Assembly: GCA_002405875.1 (NCBI GenBank)
Contig: DHMR01000119.1
Location: forward strand, 1-13,466
DNA length: 13,466 bases
DNA from: a bacterium UBA4637
Lineage (GTDB): Bacteria; Bacteroidota; Bacteroidia; Bacteroidales; Bacteroidaceae
Direction: 5' to 3'
Numbering within the stretch: position 1 is the first letter of the stretch; each line of letters starts with the position of its first letter. Under the pieces are notes generated by a model. That model worked only from the letters and a program-made list of their open reading frames with translations. It was not told the origin of the DNA and searched no databases. Made by a program: the position numbers and the translations under genes. Below are positions 1 through 7,628 of this stretch, piece by piece.

Positions 1-180
1 GGGGAGAACCGCCACCTCATCGAGGAACTCGACCGCACCAAGATGGAGTACCCTCAGCAATCATCCACCCCGCAATCTGACACCACGACCACCCATCAGG
101 CAGGCGCCACATCCGCTCCTCAGTCTGGTAACACCTCCACCATGCAGCCCGACACCACTCCAAGGAGCCATACCGCCTAA
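1..180 (+). CDS. C-terminal end of an unidentified protein (5' end outside window)
   Basis: Frame 1 is open from the window edge to a TAA at 178-180 and encodes 59 residues. It starts with a charged, heptad-like stretch (ENRHLIEELDRTK) that looks like the end of a coiled coil. A low-complexity Ser/Thr/Pro/Gln/His-rich tail follows. I do not recognise the protein. Such endings occur in Bacteroidales mobilization or replication-type proteins, but that is only a guess. Frame 2 is also open here (to 469), because the segment is C-rich and stop-poor. I prefer frame 1 because its first part reads like normal protein. Confidence 0.45.
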   Translation, partial: GENRHLIEELDRTKMEYPQQSSTPQSDTTTTHQAGATSAPQSGNTSTMQPDTTPRSHTA

Positions 181-680
181 TCCTTCACCGCTTCCATCTC
201 CTCTGGTGGCTGCATCCACATCACTATGTACCCTCATCGCCCATGAGTGCCCATGTCATTCGCTCCATATCATTCGAGAGCCTCCACCAGAGTACCACCC
301 CTTCCTCCAAGCACCCCGCAGACACCCTTCCCTTCACCAAAAGCGCCCCTCCGGGGAGTCCCCCTCCCCCTCAGGGTGCCGAAATGGAGCGAAAAACACC
401 ATAAAAAGCCCCTATATACTATATATAATAAGGTGTAACGCTCGAAAACCTTTGCAGCCAATGGGGTAGTTTCCTACAAATTAACCCCAAAAAGGGGTAT
501 TTATCCCCTTTCAGCTTTTCGTACCCCGATAACCCCACTTTTGTAACCCCACTTTTTCAAAAATGTAACCCCAGTTTGTAACCCCAGTTGTAACCCCACC
601 TCCCAAAATCACCCCTTTTTACCCCAAAATCACTACATCCAGACCACCTCATTTACTCCTCAAGACGACCAAACGCAAAA
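181..680. other. C-rich non-coding segment after the 1-180 gene
   Basis: I see no convincing gene in these roughly 500 bases. The + strand is strongly C-rich and G-poor. There is an AT-rich patch at about 415-432 (tatatactatatataataa) and a short hairpin ACCCC-AAAAA-GGGGT at 484-498. The open frames here, on both strands, have proline/serine-rich low-complexity translations that follow the base skew. Confidence 0.5.
528..598 (+). repeat. Cluster of five TAACCCCA direct repeats (G-rich on - strand)
   Basis: The octamer TAACCCCA starts at 530, 544, 566, 579 and 591, so successive starts are 14, 22, 13 and 12 bases apart. Four of the five copies are preceded by G, giving GTAACCCCA, and most are followed by CTTT or GTT. 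Further C4 tracts flank the cluster at 485-488, 505-508, 524-527, 612-615 and 622-625. On the - strand these are GGGG tracts separated by 8-18 bases. The array could be a protein-binding iteron, a G-quadruplex former, or simple sequence drift; the sequence alone does not decide. Confidence 0.6.
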
Positions 681-709
681 AGGGCGTTAGAACATCATTC
701 TAACGCCCT
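681..709 (-). terminator. Perfect 12-bp hairpin, probable terminator of the 81-aa gene
   Basis: AGGGCGTTAGAA (681-692) pairs perfectly with TTCTAACGCCCT (698-709) around the 5-base loop CATCA. On the - strand the stem is followed by TTTTT (677-681), the usual form of an intrinsic terminator. It lies 20 bases past the stop of the - strand gene at 730. On the + strand the tail is not T-rich, so a role for the 1-180 gene is less likely. Confidence 0.7.
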
Positions 710-729
710 CAAATCTTCGTTCTAAGCCC

Positions 730-975
730 TTATTCTGTCTCGTCCGATATACTATCCCTACGACTGCCCGAAATGAGTGTAGATTGCTTAATTACAGCAC
801 GTTTCGTCATTACCGTGCCGTTGCCGCTAAGCCCGGCGTGCAGCAAATATCCCTTGCTCGCACCCACCTCCTCTGCCGTCAATACGGTATAGACCGCCGA
901 GATGGACGTGAAATAGAAGTCTTTCAGCCCATCATGCTTGCCCACCAACAGGTGGACGTGTATCACTTTTGCCAT
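730..975 (-). CDS. Small conserved-looking Bacteroidales protein (81 aa), function unknown
   Basis: The protein starts MAKVIHVHLLV and continues with a segment of the form YFTSISAVYTVLTAEEVGASKGYLLHAGLSGNG, then KRAVIKQSTLI. From memory this pattern resembles small Bacteroidales proteins of unknown function often found in accessory regions. The SISAVYTVLTAEEVGAS stretch could form a helix-turn-helix-like pair, but that is inference. I chose the ATG at 973-975 because the longer frame to a GTG at 1102-1104 adds 43 residues of unlikely composition (Cys/Gly/Leu-rich) and would start almost at the predicted transcript start. A hairpin terminator follows at 681-709. The gene has no visible partner and appears monocistronic. 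Confidence 0.6.
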   Translation of the reverse strand: MAKVIHVHLLVGKHDGLKDFYFTSISAVYTVLTAEEVGASKGYLLHAGLSGNGTVMTKRAVIKQSTLISGSRRDSISDETE

Positions 976-1115
976 ATTTTCATCGTTATTTGGTCCTACA
1001 TTCAGGCGGTCGCTCGTCACTAATGAGCTGCAAGCCAAACCATACGCCAGGCTATCCACCAAGCCGCATACTCGCACACAGTACACCAAGCATCCACCGC
1101 CCACATTATCGACTG

Positions 1116-1123
1116 CAAATATA
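1116..1123 (-). promoter_or_regulatory. Bacteroidetes-type -7 box (TATATTTG)
   Basis: The - strand reads TATATTTG here, an exact match to the Bacteroidetes TAnnTTTG -7 consensus. The -33 region has only a weak T-rich match (TTATT). Transcription would start near 1108 and give a leader of about 130 bases to the ATG at 975. Confidence 0.45.
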
Positions 1124-1235
1124 CCAAATAATCATTATATGGAATAAAATTACATCTTAAACTATCTTAAAGCCCTTCATTTTCCCTCACAATACAAATA
1201 GCCACGCCTCCTCATTTCCACTTCGCAATAAGACA

Positions 1236-1260
1236 ACAAAAAAGCGGCCACTAAGCCGCT
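1236..1260 (-). terminator. Intrinsic terminator-like hairpin (- strand)
   Basis: AGCGGC (1243-1248) pairs with GCCGCT (1255-1260) around CACTAA. On the - strand the stem is followed by a run of seven T (1236-1242), which fits rho-independent termination. It lies about 255 bases beyond the stop of the truncated GH5 gene and is the first terminator that transcript would meet. It may originally have served a gene now lost. Confidence 0.6.
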
Positions 1261-1515
1261 CAAATCATTCTCCCCAAAATCTATCCGTCCGCTCTCGCAC
1301 AAGCCCTCCTGTGTCCTCCAGAAGCCTCTCAGCCTCTCAGATGTAAAGCAAAGTAAACTCAATGTAAACTTTCACCCTGTTGTATGTTAATCTATCCCTT
1401 CAATAATTCAACCAAAATTCAAGCAATGTAAACGTTTCGTTTTGCACCCACATTTTTTGTCTCATCCCTCTAACTCTCTATATCATAGGTCGTTCCATCA
1501 TTTTTAGGCTCACCT

Positions 1516-2193
1516 CTAATTATACGCTTCGTTTTGTGCCCCATAGTTCATCAACTCATATCCGAGGATGACTGGCTCTTCCTTGTATCGGTTGGCGATG
1601 GTCTTCCAAATGTCGCAGAACTGTTGCTGGCTAGCTTCGCTCTCGAAAAGCCAAGGATAGCCGTATCCGTTGTCGATGTTGTCGCCCGTCTGACCTCCAG
1701 GGCAGTCGTGCATGTCGAGGATGAGATGCAATCCATTTTTGCGACACCACTCGATGGTCTTGTCCATCATTCGGAAACCTTCGGTCTCGTCGTTCTTTCC
1801 CATATAGTCCTCGCGGGTGAAGAGCTTATAGTTGAATGGCAGGCGGATGGTATTGGCACCCGTCTTGGCAATATATTCAATGTCGTCTTCGGTGATGTAG
1901 TTGTCCTTGAAGGCTTGCCAGAACTCACGGGCGAAATCAGGACCAGCCAGTTGGCAGACCATGCTGTTGATCATCCACTCGCAGTTGGTCTTGCGGAAGT
2001 TGAACATATATCCTTCAGGGTTCAGCCAGTTGCCTAGGTTGGTACCTATGATATACAACTTACTTCCATCCGGGTTGATTAGGTTTTCTCCCTTGATGGT
2101 TACAAACTTGCCCTTTTGCTTGGCTTGCAAGGGTTGGCTCATGCCACATAACAGCATGGTGAGCGTCATGAATAGTAAAATAGATTTTTTCAT
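1516..2193 (-). CDS. GH5 family glycosidase, C-terminally truncated (likely inactive remnant)
   Basis: The 225-residue frame has a Sec signal peptide (residues 1-24, ending LQA). A GH5 (beta/alpha)8-barrel N-terminal part follows: GTNLGNWL at about 50-57, the conserved Arg in NTIRLPF (R117), and the substrate-site His in LILDMHDCPGGQ (H162). At residues 211-216 it reads GYELMN, where GH5 enzymes continue Glu-Pro with the acid/base. Here it changes to YGAQNEAYN and stops. Both catalytic glutamates and the second half of the barrel are missing; family members usually have 330-400 residues. The LHxxPGGQ-like motif is typical of glucan-active GH5 subfamilies, which agrees with the neighbouring GH16 PUL. 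Activity is not expected. It is divergent from susC and probably a former member of the same pathway. Confidence 0.8.
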   Translation of the reverse strand: MKKSILLFMTLTMLLCGMSQPLQAKQKGKFVTIKGENLINPDGSKLYIIGTNLGNWLNPEGYMFNFRKTNCEWMINSMVCQLAGPDFAREFWQAFKDNYITEDDIEYIAKTGANTIRLPFNYKLFTREDYMGKNDETEGFRMMDKTIEWCRKNGLHLILDMHDCPGGQTGDNIDNGYGYPWLFESEASQQQFCDIWKTIANRYKEEPVILGYELMNYGAQNEAYN

Positions 2194-2263
2194 GTTGAAA
2201 ATTGTTTATTGGTTATGTTTGTTTTGCTTGTGTCTGGAGACCATCCACAAACCTACCGCTTTG

Positions 2264-2271
2264 CAAATTTA
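2264..2271 (-). promoter_or_regulatory. -7 box (TAAATTTG) upstream of the GH5 remnant
   Basis: The - strand reads TAAATTTG, matching TAnnTTTG, 71 bases upstream of the GH5 start codon. I see no clear TTTG at the expected -33 distance, so activity is uncertain. Confidence 0.4.
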
Positions 2272-2565
2272 GTAAAAATAATGCCTGGTTGTTATCGGGA
2301 AAAATGGAAAAGTAGAATCCTTTAGGTTGAATTCCGTGTAAGTGCTTGAAGATAAAGAAGCTTGCAGAGGGGTATCAAGGCAAGAAAAGTGGAATGCAAG
2401 TAATGGGACTTTGCGTCCTAGCTTGAAGTGAGAAGCTAAAAATAGATTAAGAGTGTTTAAATTACATTTTAATGCGTCCACTTTTCTTAAAATATTAAAA
2501 CGTTGATAACCAGAGTGATACTAAAAAATGATAACAAAAATTTCCACACAAATTAGCACAAGGGG

Positions 2566-2596
2566 TTGCAATGTTGCAAAAAAGTTATTATATTTG
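2566..2596 (+). promoter_or_regulatory. PUL promoter: TTG -33 element and TATATTTG -7 box
   Basis: TTG at 2566-2568 is followed after 20 bases by TATATTTG at 2589-2596, an excellent fit to the Bacteroidetes TTTG-N19-21-TAnnTTTG promoter. The start of transcription should lie near 2603. The -33 element is embedded in TTGCAA-TG-TTGCAA (2566-2579), two copies of a self-complementary hexamer that could be a regulator half-site pair. This is the only good + strand promoter before the four PUL genes. Confidence 0.7.
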
Positions 2597-2643
2597 CATC
2601 GCTAATCAAACCAATGATATTCACATATCTACCGATTACGCAA

Positions 2644-2660
2644 GCCTCCGCATAAGAGGC
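2644..2660 (+). promoter_or_regulatory. Small hairpin in the susC leader
   Basis: GCCTC (2644-2648) pairs with GAGGC (2656-2660) around a 7-base loop, about 40 bases into the predicted 5' leader, and is followed by AACTTTTACT. It may be a structured leader element. The stem is short and the role unknown. Confidence 0.3.
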
Positions 2661-2770
2661 AACTTTTACTACAAACACATCTTCCTAAGATATAGGATGC
2701 CTAACGAATAGAAAATAATACATATAGATTAATAACAAGAAACCAAAAATTTCTTACTAACTATTACTTT

Positions 2771-5700
2771 ATGAAAACAAAAAGTATTTTGCTGGCTTCT
2801 GCATTATTGATGTCGACGTCAGCGTTCGCACAGAAAAACACCTTCATGGGTGTCGTGTTGGATGACCAAGGTGAGCCTGTCATCGGTGCTACCGTGCAGG
2901 TGAAGGGCAACAAGAGTGCTGGTGCTATCACCGACCTCGATGGTAACTTTGTCATTGAGAGTGACGGCAAGCAACCGCTCGTCATCACTTATATCGGCTA
3001 TCAGAATGCCGAGGTGAAGCCATCCGCCAACATGCGCATTACCCTGAAACAAGATAACAAGGCTTTGGATGAGGTCGTTGTGGTAGGTTATGGTGTCCAG
3101 AAGAAGAGCGTAGTAACAGCTGCCATCGCAAAGGTGAGCGCCGAGGACTTGGAAGGCAAGAGCCCAGTGCGTGTCGACAACGCATTGAAGGGTTTGGCAG
3201 CTGGTGTCAATGTTACCTCTTCGTCAGGTCAGCCAGGTGAGGGCTCCAAGGTTCGTGTGCGTGGTACAGGCACAATCAACAACAGCGACCCTCTTTACAT
3301 AGTCGATGGAATGCCTATCGAGGGCGGCTTGGATTACTTGAATCCTAGCGACATCGAGAGTATCGAGGTGTTGAAGGATGCCGCATCAGGTGCCATCTAT
3401 GGTGCTCGTGCAGCCAACGGTGTTATCCTCGTTACTACCAAGAAGGGTAAGATTGGCAAGGCTCAGATTAGTTACAACTTCTCTTACGGTTGGCAGAGTG
3501 CTTGGAAGCATCGTGATGTAACGAGTGCTACCGACTATGCCATCCTTCAGAACGAGCGTGCCGTGAATGGTGGTCAGGCTCCTATCTATGCCGACCCATA
3601 CAACTTGCAGGACTCCAATGGCAATGCCATTACAGGCTTCGGTACAGATTGGCAAGACCTTGTTTTCAACGACAACGCTCCTGTTCAGAATCATGAGGTG
3701 AGCGTAAGTGGTGCTTCCGACAAAATCAACTACTACCTCTCGCTTGGTTACTACAAGCAGGATGGTATCGTAGGTGGCAACTACGGTCAATCCAACTACG
3801 AGCGTCTCTCTCTTCGTAGCAACAATATATATAATGTATTGGACTTCTCCAAGGATCGCAACTTCCTCAATAAATTGGATGTTACCGTCAACGTGGCTTA
3901 TACCCGTGTGAAGAGTACAGGTATATCTACTAACTCAGAGTTTGGTTCTGTGCTTGGTAGTGCCCTCTATATGGCTCCTACATTGGCTCCAACTGTGACA
4001 GATCCAGATGTTACCAAGTCTTATTATGATAAGCTTGAAGATCCTAATGTTTATGATAGTGAAGGAAATATAACTGGTACACGTGATTATTATGATGTTC
4101 CTCGTGATGCCAATGGTAATTACTATACCATTCCTGGTATGGCTGGTACCTATCAAGAGATGAACAACCCATTGGCGATGATGAGTATTCCTGCTGCCAA
4201 GAACTGGTCGCATAAGTTTGTGCCTAAGTTCTCCATTGACTTGCAGTTGTGGGACAACTTGAAGTATCACTTCACTTATAGTGCCGATCTCAGTTTTTGG
4301 GGAACAGATAGCTATGTGACTTCAAAGTACTACCTGTCTGGTAATAACAAGCAAACACATACTTCAGCTACCAAGAGCTCTAGCAAGGGTATCAACTGGC
4401 AGGTTGAGAACACTTTGACATACGACAAGACCATCGGTAAGCATAGCTTCGCAGTAGTATTAGGTCAGAGTGCCATGAAGAATAAGAGTGATTACCTCGG
4501 CGGTAGCCGTTGGAATTTGGTGAATGTCAACAAGCCGTCCATCGACTATGCTACTGGTAACTATGAGCAAACTATCGTTACAGATGACAATGGAAAGATT
4601 ATATCTGTAGGAACTCCTACCATCCAGCACTCTGTATATGGTGGTAACAATGTGGTTCATGCCATCTTTTCTCTCTTCGGTCGAATCAGCTACAACTATG
4701 ATGAGAAGTATATGCTGCAAGCAACAGTACGCCGTGATGGTTCTAGCCGTTTCGGTACAAACAACAAGTATGGTACTTTCCCTTCTGCATCTGTAGGTTG
4801 GAACATTATGAACGAGAAGTTCATGGAGAGCACTCGCGACTGGTTGAGCAATTTGAAATTCCGTGCTAGCTGGGGTAAGAATGGTAACGATAATATCGGT
4901 GACTTCCGCTACACAGTGCTGACCTCTATGGGCAACAACGTGCTCTTCGGCAAGAATGCTACCAAGTTTAATGGCTCCAAGGCAAATGCTACAGCCAACC
5001 CTGACTTGAAGTGGGAGGAGAGCGAGCAGACAGACATCGGCTTCGACTTCGGTTTCTTTGGCAGTGCCTTGACATTCAGTGCCGACTATTATGTGAAGAA
5101 GACCAACGGCATGTTGATTACCATGCCTATCCCAAGTTATGTAGGTGAGACAAAACCTATCGGTAATGTGGGTGATATGAAGAACTCCGGTCTTGAGTTT
5201 GAACTCGGTTACAAGTGGCACATCGCTGATGTACGCTTCAATGCCAAGGCAAACGTAAGCTACTTGCACAACGAGTTGACCAATCTTGGTAATGATACTG
5301 GTTACATCGACCTCGATAGTTTCCAAGGCCTTTCTGGTGGTGGTACTCGTGGTAGCAATGGTCAGCCATTCCCATACTTCTATGGTTACAAGACTGCTGG
5401 TGTCTTCCAGAACATGGACGAGGTGAAGGCGTATGTCAATAAGGATGGCAACATGATTATGCCAGATGCAAAACCTGGTGATGTACGCTTTGTGGATGTG
5501 AATGGTGATGGTAAGATTGATGCTGACGACCGTACCAATATCGGTAACGGTACCCCTAAGTGGACTTTCGGTTTCAACCTTGGTGCAGAGTGGAAGGGCT
5601 TCGACTTCAACCTCTTCTTGCAAGGCGTAACAGACAACAAGGTATTTGATGCCACCTATCGTACTGATGTCTATTCTGGTAACTTCCCATCTTGGATGTT

Positions 5701-6034
5701 GAGCCGTTGGACAGGTGAGGGTACATCAAACAAGTATCCAATCTTGAAGGCTGGTGATGCAACCAACTGGCAGGTATCAGATCTCTATATTTGTGATGGT
5801 TCTTATCTCCGTGTGAAGAATATCTCATTGGGTTATACTTTGCCAAATAACTTGACACAGAAGCTCTCAATTAGCCGTTTGCGTTTCTATGTGATGGCGG
5901 AGAACCTGATTACCTGGACCAAGTATTGGGGCTTCGACCCAGAAATATCTTCAGGTGGTACCTCTCTCGGTGTTGACCGTGGTATCTATCCACAAGCACG
6001 CACCTATACCATCGGTTTCAACCTTTCATTCTAA
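2771..6034 (+). CDS. susC: SusC/RagA-family TonB-linked outer membrane transporter
   Basis: This 1087-residue protein is full length for the family. It has a signal peptide (residues 1-20, ending AFA), a CarboxypepD-regulatory-like domain (about 24-100; GEPVIGATVQVKG, DLDGNF, ITYIGY) and the family motif DEVVVVGYGVQKK (100-112). The TonB plug follows (about 113-226; LYIVDGMP, IEVLKDAASGAIYGARAANGVILVTTKKG), then a 22-strand-type outer-membrane barrel ending in YTIGFNLSF. It would import oligosaccharides released from the target glucan, using TonB energy and paired with the SusD lipoprotein just downstream. There is no N-terminal STN domain, so control by an ECF sigma/anti-sigma pair is unlikely. 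It is the first gene of the operon, 168 bases after the predicted transcription start. The specific substrate is inferred only from the neighbouring GH16. Confidence 0.95.
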   Translation: MKTKSILLASALLMSTSAFAQKNTFMGVVLDDQGEPVIGATVQVKGNKSAGAITDLDGNFVIESDGKQPLVITYIGYQNAEVKPSANMRITLKQDNKALDEVVVVGYGVQKKSVVTAAIAKVSAEDLEGKSPVRVDNALKGLAAGVNVTSSSGQPGEGSKVRVRGTGTINNSDPLYIVDGMPIEGGLDYLNPSDIESIEVLKDAASGAIYGARAANGVILVTTKKGKIGKAQISYNFSYGWQSAWKHRDVTSATDYAILQNERAVNGGQAPIYADPYNLQDSNGNAITGFGTDWQDLVFNDNAPVQNHEVSVSGASDKINYYLSLGYYKQDGIVGGNYGQSNYERLSLRSNNIYNVLDFSKDRNFLNKLDVTVNVAYTRVKSTGISTNSEFGSVLGSALYMAPTLAPTVTDPDVTKSYYDKLEDPNVYDSEGNITGTRDYYDVPRDANGNYYTIPGMAGTYQEMNNPLAMMSIPAAKNWSHKFVPKFSIDLQLWDNLKYHFTYSADLSFWGTDSYVTSKYYLSGNNKQTHTSATKSSSKGINWQVENTLTYDKTIGKHSFAVVLGQSAMKNKSDYLGGSRWNLVNVNKPSIDYATGNYEQTIVTDDNGKIISVGTPTIQHSVYGGNNVVHAIFSLFGRISYNYDEKYMLQATVRRDGSSRFGTNNKYGTFPSASVGWNIMNEKFMESTRDWLSNLKFRASWGKNGNDNIGDFRYTVLTSMGNNVLFGKNATKFNGSKANATANPDLKWEESEQTDIGFDFGFFGSALTFSADYYVKKTNGMLITMPIPSYVGETKPIGNVGDMKNSGLEFELGYKWHIADVRFNAKANVSYLHNELTNLGNDTGYIDLDSFQGLSGGGTRGSNGQPFPYFYGYKTAGVFQNMDEVKAYVNKDGNMIMPDAKPGDVRFVDVNGDGKIDADDRTNIGNGTPKWTFGFNLGAEWKGFDFNLFLQGVTDNKVFDATYRTDVYSGNFPSWMLSRWTGEGTSNKYPILKAGDATNWQVSDLYICDGSYLRVKNISLGYTLPNNLTQKLSISRLRFYVMAENLITWTKYWGFDPEISSGGTSLGVDRGIYPQARTYTIGFNLSF

Positions 6035-6063
6035 ATGTAGAACATCTTAAAATTTTGACAATT

Positions 6064-7620
6064 ATGAAGACAATGAAATATATAGCACTTGGTGTGATTA
6101 CAGCTGGCATGACCTTGGCAACCACATCTTGTAGCGACAGCTTCCTTGAGGTAGAAAACCCATCGGGTGAGCCTCTGGAGGAATATTATACTACAGACGA
6201 GCACATCAATGAGGCTCTGAATGCAGCTTACGACCCTATCCATTGGCCAGACTGGGGATTGGGACAGTATAACGCCCTCAATATCGATGCCGAGATTCTT
6301 GGTGATGATTTCTGGGTTGGTGGAAGTGACAAGAATGATAACCAACAGTGGCATATGCTGTTCAACTTTGAGGCGAATGCCAGCCATACATTGAGTTCAC
6401 TTTGGACAGTGGATTATTCGGGCATCAAACGTTGCAACGACCTCTTGAAGTATATCCCATGGGCAGAGGCCAACTTGACCGCAGTCAACAAGGCTTCTTA
6501 TGAGATGCAGGGACGTGCTCTTCGTGTATATTTCTATAACAACTTGTGGCATTATTTCGGAAACATTCCTTTCTATCTTGAGAATTTGAGTACTCCATAC
6601 ACAGCTCCTCAGCTGAAGGCAGACGAGGTTTACGATAATCTCATTACCGAGCTTGAGGCAGTCATTGACTCTAAGGCTTTGCCTATGCGTTGGGATGACA
6701 AAAACAGTGGGCGTATGTCACAGGCGATGTGTTACATGATGTTTGCAGAGATGGTCATGTATCAGAAAGACAATGCTCGCTACCCAAAGGCTTTGCAATA
6801 TATGCAGGAAATTATCAGTGACAAGAGTGAATATGGCTTGATGGATAATTTCGCTGATATTTGGAAGGAAAGCGGCGAATGGTGTAAGGAGTCAATTTGG
6901 GAAATCAACTATGAGGATGGTAACAATGAGCGTGGTTGGAGTTCTCCATTAGCTATCGGTGGTACAATTCTTCCAACATTGATTTCACCTAATGCTTGGC
7001 CTGGTGGTGATGGCTGGGTGAAGCAAGCCAGTGATGGTTGGGGCTTTTTGCCTGTAAGACAGGAAACATACGATATGTTCTCTGATACAGATGCACGACG
7101 TGCTGCTACTTGTTGGGATTGCCGTGGTATGGGTACTGATGGTGATGCTGATGATACTCATTATCACAAGCGTTATCAGGATACAGGTTTTTGGTTGGCA
7201 AAGTATCGTCCTTTTACAGAGAACAACGCTGATGCAGGTTTCGACCAAAACTTAAATTATAACAACAACTATCGTTTCTATCGTGTTTCTGAGGCTTACT
7301 TAAATGCTGCTGAGTTGTTGTTGGAAACTGGTGGTGATGCTAACTTGGCAAAAGATTATGTCAATGCCATCCGTAACCGTGCAGGTGTTGCACAAAAGAC
7401 CAGCGTGACTGTTGACGATGTTATCGAGGAGCGTCACTTAGAGTTTGTTGGTGAGGGTAAGCGTTACTTCGACTTGGTTCGTACAGGCAAGGCAGCCAGC
7501 GTATTGACTCCAGACAAGTATGGTTATCGTACAAATTCTTGGACAGAAAAGAAGAAGTATATTCCTATCGCTCAGGCAGAGCTTGATTCCGATCCAGCTT
7601 TGGTTCAGAACGATTATTAA
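6064..7620 (+). CDS. susD: SusD/RagB-family surface glycan-binding lipoprotein
   Basis: The protein has 518 residues from the ATG at 6064. An upstream in-frame TTG at 6055 is less likely, and an ATG at 6073 is also possible. The lipoprotein signal ends in LATTSC, giving Cys23, followed by the usual SDSFLEVENPSGEP start of SusD proteins. The TPR-like helical body carries typical signatures (ALNAAYDPIHW, ALRVYFYNNLWHYFGNIPF, RFYRVSEAYLNAAELLLETGGDANLAKDYVNAIRNRAG). The C-terminus reads RHLEFVGEGKRYFDLVRTG and KKKYIPIAQAEL, also typical. It sits at the cell surface as the lid of the SusC transporter and binds the polysaccharide. The gap to susC is 29 bases, so they are co-transcribed. The start region shares a short sequence with that of the next gene. 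Confidence 0.95.
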   Translation: MKTMKYIALGVITAGMTLATTSCSDSFLEVENPSGEPLEEYYTTDEHINEALNAAYDPIHWPDWGLGQYNALNIDAEILGDDFWVGGSDKNDNQQWHMLFNFEANASHTLSSLWTVDYSGIKRCNDLLKYIPWAEANLTAVNKASYEMQGRALRVYFYNNLWHYFGNIPFYLENLSTPYTAPQLKADEVYDNLITELEAVIDSKALPMRWDDKNSGRMSQAMCYMMFAEMVMYQKDNARYPKALQYMQEIISDKSEYGLMDNFADIWKESGEWCKESIWEINYEDGNNERGWSSPLAIGGTILPTLISPNAWPGGDGWVKQASDGWGFLPVRQETYDMFSDTDARRAATCWDCRGMGTDGDADDTHYHKRYQDTGFWLAKYRPFTENNADAGFDQNLNYNNNYRFYRVSEAYLNAAELLLETGGDANLAKDYVNAIRNRAGVAQKTSVTVDDVIEERHLEFVGEGKRYFDLVRTGKAASVLTPDKYGYRTNSWTEKKKYIPIAQAELDSDPALVQNDY

Positions 7621-7628
7621 AAACTAAC

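Larger units (their letters stand above)
976..1515. other. Gene-poor interval between the 81-aa gene and the GH5 remnant
   Basis: Apart from the -7 box at 1116-1123 and the hairpin at 1236-1260, I find no gene. Small repeats are present: CAATGTAAAC occurs at 1360-1369 and 1424-1433, and GCCTCTCA is tandemly repeated at 1324-1339. A 61-codon frame (1177-1362, -) starts with TTG and reads through the hairpin, so it is not supported. Confidence 0.5.
2194..2770. other. Divergent intergenic region between the GH5 remnant and susC
   Basis: These 577 bases hold the two outward-facing promoters (2264-2271 on -, 2566-2596 on +) and a susC leader of about 165 bases. The middle part (about 2280-2560) is AT-rich with no convincing gene. 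A weak 6-bp hairpin occurs at 2419-2438 (TAGCTT/AAGCTA). A sensor or regulator site for the PUL would be expected here, but I can name none with certainty. Confidence 0.5.

Noticed and set aside
2..469. Long frame 2 reading through the C-rich left end
   Set aside because: The translation is Pro/Ser/His-rich throughout and follows from the lack of stop codons in C-rich DNA. Frame 1 up to 180 reads more like protein.
976..1104. N-terminal extension of the 81-aa protein to a GTG start
   Set aside because: The extension is Cys/Gly/Leu-rich with no pattern and would begin only a few bases after the predicted transcript start.
1177..1362. 61-codon - strand frame
   Set aside because: It starts at TTG, crosses the terminator hairpin at 1236-1260 and has no conserved pattern or promoter.
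1534..2037. 167-codon + strand frame over the GH5 remnant
   Set aside because: The - strand carries GH5 motifs and a signal peptide. The + frame is only its reverse and lacks homology or a promoter.
2269..2481. 70-codon - strand frame upstream of the GH5 remnant
   Set aside because: It has no recognisable sequence pattern and overlaps the predicted GH5 promoter region.
2737..2755. AAGAAA/TTTCTT inverted repeat just before susC
   Set aside because: It has six A/T-rich pairs only and is likely by chance in an AT-rich leader.
4460..5623. 387-codon open frame on the - strand inside susC
   Set aside because: It is antisense to a clearly conserved SusC barrel. Its translation is rich in Ile/Thr/Val/His, typical of a mirrored frame, and shows no domain, promoter or start signal.
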